Positions 1 to 9,078 of a stretch of DNA of 64,000 nucleotides are shown one piece after another. A program made the position numbers and the translations under genes. Where the stretch lies: NCBI RefSeq assembly GCF_009711205.1, contig NZ_WMIG01000003.1, positions 124,001 through 188,000 of the forward strand, given 5' to 3'. The stretch comes from Paracoccus litorisediminis (GTDB lineage: Bacteria; Pseudomonadota; Alphaproteobacteria; Rhodobacterales; Rhodobacteraceae). Positions within the stretch are counted from its first letter, which is position 1, and each line of letters begins with the position of its first letter. The notes beneath the pieces were generated by a model. It had not been told where the DNA came from and searched no databases. It saw only the letters and a program-made list of their open reading frames with translations.

Positions 1-2
1 TG

Positions 3-59
3 GCCGCACCGGGCGGGATTGCCGGGCTGATCCGACGGCTGAAAGGCGCGCCCGCATGA
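3..59 (+). CDS. C-terminal tail of a branched-chain amino acid-type ABC permease (partial)
   Basis: Only the last 18 codons are in the window, ending in TGA at 57-59. The stop overlaps the ATG of the next ATPase gene (ATGA), so the two are translationally coupled. The tail, with a GIAGLIRRL stretch, resembles the cytoplasmic C-terminus of LivM-type permeases, which normally precede livG and livF. The identification rests on this short tail and gene order, so it is an inference. The gene begins outside the window. Confidence 0.55.
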   Translation, partial: AAPGGIAGLIRRLKGAPA

Positions 60-808
60 GCGCGCCGCTGCTGCAGGTCCGGAACCTGTCGAAATCCTAC
101 GCCGCGCTGAAGGTCACCGACGACGTGTCGCTGGACGTGCATCCGGGCGAAATCCACGCCATCATCGGCCCCAATGGCGCGGGCAAGACCACGCTGATCG
201 CCCAGCTTTCAGGGCAGTTGCGGCCCGATTCCGGGCATGTCCATTACATGGGTCAGGACATCACCCGCCTGCCGATGGCGGCGCGGGTGCGGATGGGGCT
301 GGCGCGGTCGTTTCAGCTGACGACGCTGCTGCCGGGCTTCACCGCGCTGGAAAACGTGGCCATCGCGGTGCAGGCGCGCGAGGGGTCGTCCTTCCGCTTC
401 TTTCGCGCCGCCGCGTCGGAACGCGCCCTGAACGATCAGGCGATGGACGCCTTGCGCGATGTCGGGCTGAACAGCCGCGCCACGCAACTGGCCGGATCGC
501 TGAGCCATGGCGAGAAACGGCAGCTGGAACTGGCGGTGGCGCTGGCGACCCGGCCCCGGCTGCTGCTGCTGGACGAACCCCTTGCCGGGACCGGGCATGA
601 GGAAGCGACGCTGCTGATCGCGCTGTTTGCCCGGCTGCGCAGCCGGGTGACGATGATGCTGATCGAACATGACATGGACGCGGTGTTCCGGCTGGCCGAC
701 CGGGTGTCGGTGCTGGTCTATGGCCGGATCATCGCCAGCGGCACGCCCGCGGAAATGCGCGCCGACGCCGCGGTCCGCGCCGCCTATCTGGGCGAGGAGG
801 AGGGCTGA
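56..808 (+). CDS. livG: ABC transporter ATP-binding protein, LivG-like
   Basis: Cytoplasmic ATPase of a branched-chain amino acid (HAAT) type ABC importer, 250 aa, typical for LivG. Walker A GPNGAGKTT is at residues 38-46, the ABC signature LSHGE at about 149-153, and Walker B LLLLDEP at about 169-175. The H-loop lies in the LIEHDMD stretch that follows. The SFQLTTLLPGFTALENV segment is characteristic of LivG-type subunits. The ATG overlaps the stop of the permease upstream, and its own TGA overlaps the ATG of the LivF-like gene. The substrate cannot be read from the ATPase: leucine-type amino acids, urea or aromatic acids are all possible for this family. Confidence 0.9.
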   Translation: MSAPLLQVRNLSKSYAALKVTDDVSLDVHPGEIHAIIGPNGAGKTTLIAQLSGQLRPDSGHVHYMGQDITRLPMAARVRMGLARSFQLTTLLPGFTALENVAIAVQAREGSSFRFFRAAASERALNDQAMDALRDVGLNSRATQLAGSLSHGEKRQLELAVALATRPRLLLLDEPLAGTGHEEATLLIALFARLRSRVTMMLIEHDMDAVFRLADRVSVLVYGRIIASGTPAEMRADAAVRAAYLGEEEG

Positions 809-1503
809 TGCTGCAGGTCGAAGGGCTGATGGCCTCATACGGGGACAGCCGGGTGCTGTTCGGGATCGACCTGCATGTCGCGCGCGGCGAGGTGGTGACG
901 CTTCTGGGCCGCAACGGCATGGGCAAGACGACGACGGTGCGTTCGGTCTTTGGCCTGCTGCGCCCGCGCGCCGGTCGGGTCAGCATCGACGGGCGCGACC
1001 TGACCGGGGCCGCGCCGCATCTGGTCGCCCGCGCCGGGCTGGGGCTGGTCCCCGAGGGGCGGCAGGTCTTTGCCCCCCTGACGGTCGAGGAAAACCTGAT
1101 CGCCACCGCCCGTGGCGGGCCGCGCGCCAAATGGAGCCTGCCGCAGGTCTATGCCCTTTTCCCGCGCCTGCATGAGCGCAGGCGGAACATGGGCGACCAG
1201 CTTTCGGGCGGCGAACAGCAGATGCTGGCCATTGGCCGCGCGCTGATGACCAACCCGGCGCTGCTGGTGCTGGATGAGGCGACCGAGGGGCTGGCCCCGC
1301 TGATCCGCGAGGAAATCTGGTCCTGCCTGCGCCATCTCAAGGACCGGGGCGAGGCCATCCTTGTCATCGACAAGAATATCGAGGCCCTGACCCGTCTGGC
1401 CGACCGCCATGTCGTCATCGAAAAGGGCCGCGTCGTCTGGACCGGGACCACGCCGGAGCTGATCGCCACGCCCGATGTGAAGACGCGCTTCCTGAACGTC
1501 TAG
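808..1503 (+). CDS. livF: ABC transporter ATP-binding protein, LivF-like
   Basis: Second ATPase of the same importer, 231 aa, the usual LivF length. Walker A GRNGMGKT is at residues 34-41, signature LSGGEQQM from 132, and Walker B LLVLDEA at about 152-158. The VPEGRQVFAPLTVEENL segment is typical of LivF. Starts at an ATG overlapping the TGA of the LivG-like gene. The catalytic base region reads DEATEGL, as in other LivF proteins. The H-loop position reads VIDKNIE, an Asp-Lys variant common in LivF. The stop overlaps the convergent HlyD-family gene by a few bases, leaving no room for a terminator. Confidence 0.9.
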   Translation: MLQVEGLMASYGDSRVLFGIDLHVARGEVVTLLGRNGMGKTTTVRSVFGLLRPRAGRVSIDGRDLTGAAPHLVARAGLGLVPEGRQVFAPLTVEENLIATARGGPRAKWSLPQVYALFPRLHERRRNMGDQLSGGEQQMLAIGRALMTNPALLVLDEATEGLAPLIREEIWSCLRHLKDRGEAILVIDKNIEALTRLADRHVVIEKGRVVWTGTTPELIATPDVKTRFLNV

Positions 1504-2828
1504 TTCTCGCGGAAGGCGCGGGACAGGCTGTCCTCGATGGGTTTGACCAGATATTCAAAGAAGGTGCGGGCAGAGGTTTCGATCATCACCTCGGCGGGCA
1601 TGCCGGGGGTGGGGTGAAAGCCCGGAACCCGCTGCAACTCGCTCATCGGCAGCGATACGCGCGCCAGATAGATCTCATGCCGGACGCCATCGGTTTCCGT
1701 CGCCAGCGCATCGGCCGAGACATAGACCAGCGTGCCCTGCAGCACCGGCGTCGTGCGCTGATTCAGCGCGGTCAGCCGCACCGCCGCAGGCTGGCCCACC
1801 TCGACATCGTCGATATCCCCGCGCGAGATCTGGGATTCGATCACCAGCGGCGCATCCAGCGGCAGGATTTCAAGGATCGGTTTGCCCGCCTCGATCACCC
1901 CGCCGGGGGTGTGATAATACAGCCGGACGATGGTGCCCGAGACCGGAGACAGGATTTCCGCCCGTTCCAGAATGTCCTGCGCCTTCATCGACTGTTCGCG
2001 CACGCTGTCCAGATCGGCCTCGATCGACTGGCTTTCATCCATCGCGGTCTGCATGTGCTGGTTGCGGGTCTGGGCGATTTCGCGTTCGGCCTTGCGGATG
2101 GCTTCCTCGGTCTCGGCGATCTCGGATAGCAGGCGGCCGATCTGGCCATCGGCATCGGCAATGGCGCGGGCCAGCGTGTTCACGTCGCTGCGCCGCACCA
2201 GACCGCGCTTGAACAGGTGTTCGCGCGTGGCGTGATCCTCGCGCAGCAACTCGGCCTGAATGCGCACCGCCTCCAATTCCTGCTGAAAGCCTTCGATACG
2301 CGAACGACCGGCAGCGATATTGCTTTCCAGCAGCCCGATTTCGCCGTCCAGCTTGGCGCGGGCGGCCCGGAACGCCCCCATCTGTTCGCTCATGATCGCG
2401 GCAAAGCTGGGGTCCTCGCTGCGCTGCACCAGCCAGTCGGCAAAGGCCGGCTGCTCGGTATGGTCATATTCGGCGCGCAGCCGGGCGCCAATGGCCTCAA
2501 GCCGGGCGCGGCGCAGCTCCAGCTCGCGCTGGTTGGCCTGCGCGGCGGTGCCGTCCAGCCGCAGCAGCACCTGACCTTCGGTGACGCTGTCGCCCTCGCC
2601 CACAAGGATTTCATGGATGATGCCGCCTTCAAGGTGCTGGACGATCTTGTTCTTGCCGGTGGCGACGAAAGTGCCGGGCGACATCACCGCCGCAGCCAGC
2701 GGCGCACGCAACGCCCATGTGCCGAAGCCGCCAAAGGCCAGCACCAGCAGCACCAGCCCGACCGTCAGGTGCCAGCGGACCGAGCGCGGCACCTGCGCAT
2801 AGATCTGGTTGTCGGTATGCAGCATCAT
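1500..2828 (-). CDS. HlyD-family type I secretion membrane fusion protein
   Basis: Periplasmic adaptor (membrane fusion protein) of a type I secretion system, 442 aa. A short cytoplasmic N-terminus is followed by one membrane segment at about residues 20-42. A biotinyl-lipoyl-like half (VVQHLEGGIIHEILV type, seen as IVQHLEGGIIHEILVGEG) comes next, then a long alpha-helical hairpin (about 100-290) and the second lipoyl/barrel half containing ILSPVSGTIV. The C-terminus has the GMPAEVMIET signature of the family. It joins the inner-membrane ABC exporter encoded just upstream to a TolC-type outer-membrane channel, which is not encoded here. Its ATG overlaps the stop of the ABC gene (4 bp), so the two are coupled. 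Confidence 0.93.
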   Translation of the reverse strand: MMLHTDNQIYAQVPRSVRWHLTVGLVLLVLAFGGFGTWALRAPLAAAVMSPGTFVATGKNKIVQHLEGGIIHEILVGEGDSVTEGQVLLRLDGTAAQANQRELELRRARLEAIGARLRAEYDHTEQPAFADWLVQRSEDPSFAAIMSEQMGAFRAARAKLDGEIGLLESNIAAGRSRIEGFQQELEAVRIQAELLREDHATREHLFKRGLVRRSDVNTLARAIADADGQIGRLLSEIAETEEAIRKAEREIAQTRNQHMQTAMDESQSIEADLDSVREQSMKAQDILERAEILSPVSGTIVRLYYHTPGGVIEAGKPILEILPLDAPLVIESQISRGDIDDVEVGQPAAVRLTALNQRTTPVLQGTLVYVSADALATETDGVRHEIYLARVSLPMSELQRVPGFHPTPGMPAEVMIETSARTFFEYLVKPIEDSLSRAFREN

Positions 2829-4834
2829 GGCTTGGCTCCGGTTGGGCCGGGTGCGGGGGGCGCGGGGGGCGCGGGCGGGGCCGGGCGTGCGGCATTGGGC
2901 AGCACGTCCTCGGATTGCCGCTGCCGGGCCAGTTTTTCCAGCATCTGGTCGCGCGCGCCGAACATGGCGATCTGCCCGTCGGCCAGCAGCATGATATTGT
3001 CGACGTCGCGCAGCACCGCCTGTTTCTGGGTGATGACGATCATGGTGATCCGGTCGCGCTTGGCCAGCGCCATTGCCCGCGACAGCGCCCGGTCGCCCGC
3101 CGTATCAAGGTTCGAGTTCGGCTCATCCAGCACCACCAGCCGGGGATTGCCAAAGAACGCCCGCGCCAGCCCGATCCGCTGCTTCTGCCCGCCCGACAAC
3201 GGCGAGCCATCGGCGGCCACCATTGTCTCATAGCCTTCGGGCAGCTTGGCGATCATGTCATGGACATCGGCCAGCACTGCCGCCTGATAGATGTCCTCAT
3301 CGGTGGCATCAAAGCGCATGCGCGCGATATTGGCCTTGATCGTGCCGGGGAACAGCTGCACGTCCTGCGGCAGATAGCCGATGGACTGGCCCAATTGCCG
3401 CTGATCCCAGTTGCGCAGGTCCATCAGGTCCAGCCGCACGCTGCCCGAGGTGGGCAGGATCGAGCCGACCAGCATCTTGCCCAAGGTGGTCTTGCCCGCG
3501 CTGGACTTGCCGACAATCGCCAGCGAGATCCCCGGCTGCAACGAGAAGGTGACCGAATTCAGCACCACCCGCTTGGTCCCGATCGGCACGTAAAGCAGCC
3601 GCTCGACATCCAGCCGCCCCTCGGGGCGGGGCAGTTGCAGCCTTTGCTGGTTCAAGGGCGAGGATTTCAGCAGGTTCTGGATGCGCGAATAGGCCGAGCG
3701 CGACAGCGAGACGCTGTTCCAGCCCTCGATCGCACCTTCGATCGGGGCCAGCGCCCGGCCCGCGATGATCGAGGCGGCGATGACCATGCCGCCGGTCAGT
3801 TGTCCGTGCAGCGTCAGGTTCGCGCCCCAGCCCAGCAGCCCCACCTGCGTCAGCAGCCGCACCCCGCGCGACAGCCCGGCGAAAAAGATGTTGCGGTCCT
3901 GCGCCTTGACCTGTGCCGCCATCGAGCCCGCGGCGTCCCGGCCCCAGATCGTCACCGCCTCGGGGATCATCGCCAGGGCATTGATGATCTGCGAATTGCG
4001 CGCCATGGAATCCAGATGCAGGTTGGCGCGGCTAAGATGACGGTTCGCCTCGGCAAAGGGTTTGGCGGTGAAGCGCTGGTTGATCAGCGCGATCACCAGC
4101 AGCAGGATCGCCGTCGCCAGCACGATGAAGCCCAGCTGCGGATGCACCAGAAAGATCGCAAGGATGAAGACCGGCGTGAAGGGCAGGTCCAGCATCGACA
4201 AGAGCGTCCCCGAGACAAGGAAATTGCGCAAAGTCTGCAGATCGCCCAGCGTCTGGTATTCCTGCCCATTGCTTTGCAGCGACGCCCGCGCCGCAGCCGA
4301 CAGGATCGGTGCCCCCAGCCGGGCCGACAGATCGACCGAACTGCGCAGCAGCATGCCGCGCCGGATGCCGTCAAAGATCACCTGCAGCAGCACCGCGCCG
4401 ATGATCAGCACCGTCAGCATGATCAGCGTGTCGATCGAGCGGCTGGTCAGCACCCGGTCCGAGATCTGGAACAGATAGATCGGGATCGCCAGAACCAGAA
4501 CATTGGTGACGCCGCTGAACAGCAGCACGCCAAGGATATTGGCCCAGATCTGGCGCAGGCTGGCCTGCAACGCATGCGAGATGTCGGGCTCGGCCACCCG
4601 CTTGTGAAATCCGGCAGACTTGCCGCCCGGACCGGCGGGCAGATCGGGCAGCCGCCCGGCCTGCTGGTCGATGATCGGCCCCTTGCCCAAGGGCGCGCTG
4701 CTGGGCGGGCGCGGCGTCTGCTGCTGCCAATCCGGCCCCAAGCCATGCCCCATGTTTTGGGCGGTGTCCTGTCGCTGTCCCTGCCCTGTCTGGGCATTGC
4801 GCCCGAAGGGTCCCTGCGTTCTGTCTTGTGTCAT
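2825..4834 (-). CDS. Type I secretion ABC transporter (permease/ATPase, PrtD-type)
   Basis: Inner-membrane exporter, 669 aa: a TMD plus NBD half-transporter that works as a dimer with the HlyD-family partner. Residues 1-80 are a Gln/Pro/Gly-rich cytoplasmic extension without a C39 peptidase, so substrates are probably not cleaved at a double-glycine leader. The TMD covers about 90-360. The NBD has Walker A GKSSAGKTT (442-450), Q-loop LPQDVQLFPGTI, signature LSGGQKQR (546-553) and Walker B LVVLDEPNSNLD (about 566-577). The order substrate genes, ABC, MFP is the usual type I secretion arrangement. Start and stop both overlap the neighbours by 4 bp. The C-terminus ends in an Ala/Pro-rich tail. 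Confidence 0.93.
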   Translation of the reverse strand: MTQDRTQGPFGRNAQTGQGQRQDTAQNMGHGLGPDWQQQTPRPPSSAPLGKGPIIDQQAGRLPDLPAGPGGKSAGFHKRVAEPDISHALQASLRQIWANILGVLLFSGVTNVLVLAIPIYLFQISDRVLTSRSIDTLIMLTVLIIGAVLLQVIFDGIRRGMLLRSSVDLSARLGAPILSAAARASLQSNGQEYQTLGDLQTLRNFLVSGTLLSMLDLPFTPVFILAIFLVHPQLGFIVLATAILLLVIALINQRFTAKPFAEANRHLSRANLHLDSMARNSQIINALAMIPEAVTIWGRDAAGSMAAQVKAQDRNIFFAGLSRGVRLLTQVGLLGWGANLTLHGQLTGGMVIAASIIAGRALAPIEGAIEGWNSVSLSRSAYSRIQNLLKSSPLNQQRLQLPRPEGRLDVERLLYVPIGTKRVVLNSVTFSLQPGISLAIVGKSSAGKTTLGKMLVGSILPTSGSVRLDLMDLRNWDQRQLGQSIGYLPQDVQLFPGTIKANIARMRFDATDEDIYQAAVLADVHDMIAKLPEGYETMVAADGSPLSGGQKQRIGLARAFFGNPRLVVLDEPNSNLDTAGDRALSRAMALAKRDRITMIVITQKQAVLRDVDNIMLLADGQIAMFGARDQMLEKLARQRQSEDVLPNAARPAPPAPPAPPAPGPTGAKP

Positions 4835-6801
4835 GCCAGCACGGTTTCCATGATATCGGCCGGAACGGCCCCGTCATGATGCAGCGGACCGACATCGCGG
4901 TCGCCATCATCCTGAGTCAGCATGCCATCGGCCAGAAACAGCACCGCCTCGCTGGCCAATGGCGCGGGCCCGTCACCCATCTGGAGCGGCCGGTCAGTGA
5001 CCAGCTCGGCCTGATGCAGCAGGGCGTCAGAGTAATAGCCTCCTCCGGAATGGATCGTCGCATCGACGCCGAATTCGGTGATCTGCGCCGTGTTGACCAA
5101 GGTGTTCGATCCGGTGACCACGCGGACATCGCCGCCAAGCTGCGCATCCGACAGATAGGTCTCGATCTGGTCGGCATCGCCCAGCACATTGGTCTGGCGG
5201 ATCATGTTGACCGAAACCAGATCGCCCTTGATATGCAGCACGCGCAGCACATCCAGCCCCTCGAAGGCCGGATCGTTCAGGATCGAGGCCGGCAATATCA
5301 CCCGCCCGTCCGCCGCCAGACGCATCATCGCGTCATAGGCATCGTTCGATCCGGCGAAATTCTCGCGGCCGATCTGGTTGATGGTCGCGTCATTGACCAG
5401 CAGGTTGTCGCCGGAACTGATCCTGCCACCGCCCGCACCCATGCTGATGCTGTCATTGTCCAGCATCACATTGGTCTGCAGGATGGCGTTCAGGTTCAGG
5501 ATGTAGCCGTCGATGATGATCAGGTCGAATTGCGAGCCCAGCTCGGCCAGCGAGACATGGTTCACCGCGCCATTATCCCCGATCAGCAGCAGGGTCTGAT
5601 CGCCATGCAGCGTGAACGAGGTGATGTCGTCATCGCTGATGAAATTGTACTGGTCGATCCAGTTGACGCTGACCAGACTGCCTTCAAGCGTCGCGGTCAG
5701 CCAAAATTGCGGCGCATCGCCGTCGCCGCCCGCATGCGCAGCCGGATTGGCGGTCAGGCTGTATGAGGCAAAGTTAAGCGCATTGGTCGGGGTCTGGTCC
5801 ACATTCAGCGCGCCATCGGGCGACAGGATGCGGTCAAGATCGCTCCAGACATTGACCTGGCTGATGATCGTATAGCTGTAGACCCCCTGCGCCGCCGTCA
5901 GCACCGGGGCAGCGATCCAGGCCGAGGTGATATTCGCCTCATTGACCAGCATGTTATGGCCAACGACGACCTCATGCTGGGTGGTATTCTCGCGCCAGTC
6001 CTCGTCCTGCCGTTCCTGCGAATAGGCAGGCAGCAGCGCGTCCAGATCGGGGCGTTCGTCGACGGCCAGACCGTCCTGATACTTGCCCAGCACATCCTGA
6101 CCCAGCCGGGTCCAGCTTACTGCGCCTTCGGGCAGGTCGTCCGGGGCCTCGGCGTCGCGAAACAGCTGCGCCATCGCCAGAAAGGCGTCATCTTGCGAGG
6201 GCAATTCCAGCGGCAGCGACACGCCCAGCTGCCCCGCCTGATCGTAAAGCACCTGCAAGGGCGCATTCGCGCCATCCACGCCAAAGGGAATGTCGCCCCG
6301 CAGCACCAGATCGCCGTCGTAAAGGACCGATTGCTGGAAATTGTACAGCGCCACGGAATCCGGGACCGGCAGCTCCCATTCGTGGGTCGGCGGCTCGGGC
6401 GGCTCGGGCCTGGGGGGCGGGGGCGGATCAGGCGGCTCGACAGGCGTCTGGAAGGTCGGGCCGTTCCAGACCGTCGGGGTATAGCTGTCGCTGAAGGGCA
6501 GTGACGGCAGGCTGAAGGGGATCGGATCGCGCGCCACATCCACGAACAGATAGGCCGCTTCCGGGGTCAGCCCCTCAAGCGTCGGAACCGGCGGGGTATA
6601 GTCCAGGCCGGGCACGAAATCCGGGATCTCGAAGGGATAGACCGTTGCCAGATCCTTGGGGATGATATGGCCGGGATCGAAGTCGGGCCGGTTCGGGTCC
6701 AACGCTTCGTAATTGATCCTCAGCCTTACGATTTCGTCGGTGATGTGAAAAATGCCGATGAAATGCCAGATTGCTTCGTCCGCCGCATGTATCAATAGCA
6801 T
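4831..6801 (-). CDS. Repeat-containing protein of the type I secretion operon (function unknown)
   Basis: 656 aa, no clear signal peptide, acidic. A Pro-rich linker (about 121-140) separates an N-terminal part from a repeat-bearing C-terminal half. Visible repeats are GxNxLVNxAxI at about 281, 464 and 564, and QxN(V/F)xxDxDxI at about 315, 384, 442 and 536. Alternating hydrophobic residues suggest a beta-helix or beta-solenoid, which is an inference. No RTX GGxGxD nonapeptides are present. Start chosen at the ATG with AAGGA about 7 nt upstream. It overlaps the exporter gene by 4 bp, so it is either a secreted substrate or a factor needed for secretion. The short acidic C-terminus would fit an uncleaved C-terminal secretion signal. 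Confidence 0.6.
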   Translation of the reverse strand: MLLIHAADEAIWHFIGIFHITDEIVRLRINYEALDPNRPDFDPGHIIPKDLATVYPFEIPDFVPGLDYTPPVPTLEGLTPEAAYLFVDVARDPIPFSLPSLPFSDSYTPTVWNGPTFQTPVEPPDPPPPPRPEPPEPPTHEWELPVPDSVALYNFQQSVLYDGDLVLRGDIPFGVDGANAPLQVLYDQAGQLGVSLPLELPSQDDAFLAMAQLFRDAEAPDDLPEGAVSWTRLGQDVLGKYQDGLAVDERPDLDALLPAYSQERQDEDWRENTTQHEVVVGHNMLVNEANITSAWIAAPVLTAAQGVYSYTIISQVNVWSDLDRILSPDGALNVDQTPTNALNFASYSLTANPAAHAGGDGDAPQFWLTATLEGSLVSVNWIDQYNFISDDDITSFTLHGDQTLLLIGDNGAVNHVSLAELGSQFDLIIIDGYILNLNAILQTNVMLDNDSISMGAGGGRISSGDNLLVNDATINQIGRENFAGSNDAYDAMMRLAADGRVILPASILNDPAFEGLDVLRVLHIKGDLVSVNMIRQTNVLGDADQIETYLSDAQLGGDVRVVTGSNTLVNTAQITEFGVDATIHSGGGYYSDALLHQAELVTDRPLQMGDGPAPLASEAVLFLADGMLTQDDGDRDVGPLHHDGAVPADIMETVLA

Positions 6802-6863
6802 GTCGTGATCCTTCCCAGACGAGTCCCTCGGCGGTCGGTCCGAACGGGCTCTCGCTACATGCG

Positions 6864-6890
6864 TCCTGCGCGAAGGGGCTTCGCGCAGGA
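6864..6890 (-). terminator. Strong hairpin between the low-complexity gene and the secretion genes
   Basis: A perfect 12-bp inverted repeat (TCCTGCGCGAAG and its complement) encloses a 3-nt loop. It lies in the 111-bp gap after the 721-aa gene and before the 656-aa gene, in the direction of transcription. No T-tract follows, so it is not a textbook intrinsic terminator. It may be an attenuator or mRNA 3-prime stabiliser that lets the upstream structural gene be expressed more than the secretion genes. Confidence 0.55.
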
Positions 6891-6912
6891 TATTGTTTCA
6901 GATCTTGGCCGC

Positions 6913-9078
6913 TCAGGCGTCGTCGCCGACCACGCTGGAGTTCAGATCGCCACCGACGACAGTCATGTCGACCGAGTTGCCAAGGATATTGGCACCCATG
7001 ACGATGCTTTGGTTGAACGCCGTCGTGTCCAGAACGCCATCTGCCGAGGCGGTCGAGGTCCCGGTGACATAGCCGTCATCACCGTTGCCCGAACCCCAGG
7101 TGCCCGCATTGGCCGAACCGCCATTGCCGGTCGCGATGTCGCTGATGTCGCCACCATTGCCACTATCGGCATTGGCACCGTCACCGCCACGCGACCAGCC
7201 ACCGGCAGCTGCGGCCCAACCGCCGTCGCCACCCAGGGCGCCGGCTGCGCCACCCGTGCCGTCGCCGGCTGCCGCGCCACCGAACCCGGCGCCATAGCCA
7301 CCTGCGTCGCCACCAGCACCACCCGTCGAGTGGGCTGCACCAAGGCCAAGACCAGCCGCATCGCCGGACGTCGCATCGCCGCCAGCGCTTGCCGCTGCTG
7401 CCAGCGCCGCGCCAAGGCCATAGCCATCGCCGCCGTCGCCGCCCGCACCGCCATTGCCGCTTTCGCCGCTGGCTCCGCCTGCGCCGCCAGCGCCGCTATT
7501 GCCGCTGTCGCCGCCTGCGCCGCTATTGCCGCCATAGCCGCCTTCGCCGCCATAGCCACCTTCGCCGCCATAGCCGCCTGCGCCACCAGCACCGCCGTCG
7601 CCGCTGTCGCCGCCGTCACCGGCATCGCCCGAGTCGCCAGCGTCGCCGCTGGTTCCACCCGAGGCCGCGCCGACCCCTAGGCCAAGCAGCGCGCCGATGC
7701 CGACGCCAATGCCGCCAAGGGCTGCCGAACTGCCGCCGTCGCCGGTGTCGCCACCGTCGCCTGCGCTGCCGGTGTCGCCGCCGTCGCCGCCATAGCCGCC
7801 TTCGCCGCCATAGCCGCCTTCGCCGCCGTCACCGCCATAGCCACCTTCGCCGGTGTCGCCACCGTCGCCGGTATCGCCGCTATCGCCGCCGTCGCCTGCA
7901 TCGCCGGTATCACCGCTGCTGCCACCGGCAGCACCAGCACCGCCAACACCTGCGCCCAGACCCAGCGCACCCGCACCGGCTGCGCTGTCGCCGCCGTTTG
8001 CATCGCCGCTTTGACCCGCGCCAAGTCCGACGCCAAGCGCTGCGGAATCGCCGCCCGAGGCATCACCGCCCTGACCGGCACCAATGCCCACGCCAAGGGC
8101 CGAACCGCCGACGCCGATACCGCCAAGTGCAGCAGCACCTCCGCCCGCAGCGCCTGTGGCCGAGCCGCCATAGGACGTCGAGCCACCACCCGCCGCATCG
8201 GCATAGCCTTCGCCGCCGACCGCGAGCACATGGCCGCCGTCGCCGCCGGTGCCGCCGGCATCAATGCCGTCGCCCGAATCCGCGTCGCCGCCATTGGCGT
8301 TGCCATTCTGGTTGAACTCGGAATTGTTGGTCACGTCCGGGTCGGTCAGGCTGTCTTCGTCATTGATCTCGCCGACCTGATTGTTGACGGTGCCGACACC
8401 GTCGCCGATGGTGATGTTGTCAAGCCGCACGTCATGCGTGCCGACATTCACCTCGCCGTCGCGGTTGACCAGCACATCGCCCATCGTGCCATAGGCATTG
8501 TCGATATCGACAAAGTCATTGTCCGAAGGTGCCCAGCCATCCAGATCCAGCGACACGTCCACCGTGGTCGTCACATTGGTTTCGACATCGGTGTAGTTGT
8601 TGGCTTCGTTCGTCGCGCTGTTGCTGGACGAATTGCTGTTCGAAGCGCTGTTGCTGGCCGCGTTCGCCGCTGAATTGGCGGCGTCGTTCGAGGATTCGTT
8701 GCTGGCCGAATTATCGGCCCCGTTCGTTGCGCCGTTTTCCGCGCTGTTATGCGCGCCATTCGCGGCGCCGTTCAGGGCAAGGTTGCCTGCCCCGTTCAGC
8801 GCAAGGTTGCCTGCGCCGTTATGGGATTCCGAGTTGCTCTCGTTGCTGTTCGAGTTCTCGTTCCCATTGGTGTTTTCATTGCTTTGGGACTGTTCCTGGC
8901 CTTGTCCCTGACCTTGTCCCTGGCCCTGACCCTGCCCTTGCAGGTTCAGCTGGCCCTGGCCCTGGCCTTGACCCTGGCCTTGTCCCTGACCTTGCCCTTG
9001 ACCCTGCCCTTGGTCCTGATCCTGACTTTGACTGTCGAAGGGCCAGGCGAACAGGTTCGTACTACGGCTGTCAGCCAT
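6913..9078 (-). CDS. Low-complexity Gln-Gly/Asn/Gly-rich protein, probable type I secretion substrate
   Basis: 721 aa, almost entirely low complexity. After a short N-terminus come about 20 Gln-Gly dipeptides (residues about 20-67), an Asn/Ser/Ala/Glu-rich block with NGAGNLAL repeats and many NxA units, and then a more ordinary region (about 165-270) with DVRLDNITIGDG. A very long Gly/Asp/Ser/Ala-rich tract with GGYGGEGGYGG and GDAGDGGDSG units runs to about 650. The C-terminus returns to a complex sequence with NQSIVMGANI and ends in Asp-Asp-Ala. ATG chosen over an upstream GTG because GGGAG sits 8 nt before it. First gene of the secretion operon, so probably exported. An adhesive or matrix role is an inference from composition; no enzymatic motif is seen. 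Confidence 0.7.
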   Translation of the reverse strand: MADSRSTNLFAWPFDSQSQDQDQGQGQGQGQGQGQGQGQGQGQLNLQGQGQGQGQGQGQGQEQSQSNENTNGNENSNSNESNSESHNGAGNLALNGAGNLALNGAANGAHNSAENGATNGADNSASNESSNDAANSAANAASNSASNSNSSSNSATNEANNYTDVETNVTTTVDVSLDLDGWAPSDNDFVDIDNAYGTMGDVLVNRDGEVNVGTHDVRLDNITIGDGVGTVNNQVGEINDEDSLTDPDVTNNSEFNQNGNANGGDADSGDGIDAGGTGGDGGHVLAVGGEGYADAAGGGSTSYGGSATGAAGGGAAALGGIGVGGSALGVGIGAGQGGDASGGDSAALGVGLGAGQSGDANGGDSAAGAGALGLGAGVGGAGAAGGSSGDTGDAGDGGDSGDTGDGGDTGEGGYGGDGGEGGYGGEGGYGGDGGDTGSAGDGGDTGDGGSSAALGGIGVGIGALLGLGVGAASGGTSGDAGDSGDAGDGGDSGDGGAGGAGGYGGEGGYGGEGGYGGNSGAGGDSGNSGAGGAGGASGESGNGGAGGDGGDGYGLGAALAAAASAGGDATSGDAAGLGLGAAHSTGGAGGDAGGYGAGFGGAAAGDGTGGAAGALGGDGGWAAAAGGWSRGGDGANADSGNGGDISDIATGNGGSANAGTWGSGNGDDGYVTGTSTASADGVLDTTAFNQSIVMGANILGNSVDMTVVGGDLNSSVVGDDA
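8885..9025 (-). repeat. Tandem Gln-Gly codon repeat
   Basis: Short imperfect tandem repeat of 6-nt units (CAGGGC/CAAGGC-type on the coding strand) encoding the Gln-Gly run, interrupted once by an Asn-Leu-Gln insertion. Synonymous CAG/CAA alternation keeps the DNA less repetitive than the protein. Copy number could vary between strains by slippage; this is an inference. Confidence 0.8.

Noticed and set aside
2717..4879. 720-codon plus-strand open frame opposite the type I exporter
   Set aside because: The minus frame carries complete Walker A, signature and Walker B motifs.
7380..8300. CRISPR-like array
   Set aside because: Repeats are short, irregular and codon-phased (Gly-rich units), without constant repeats and unique spacers.
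6913..9078. RTX toxin or haemolysin
   Set aside because: No GGxGxDxUx nonapeptide series can be found in the Gly-rich tract; the sequence is Gly/Asp/Ser/Ala with Tyr-Gly-Gly units instead.
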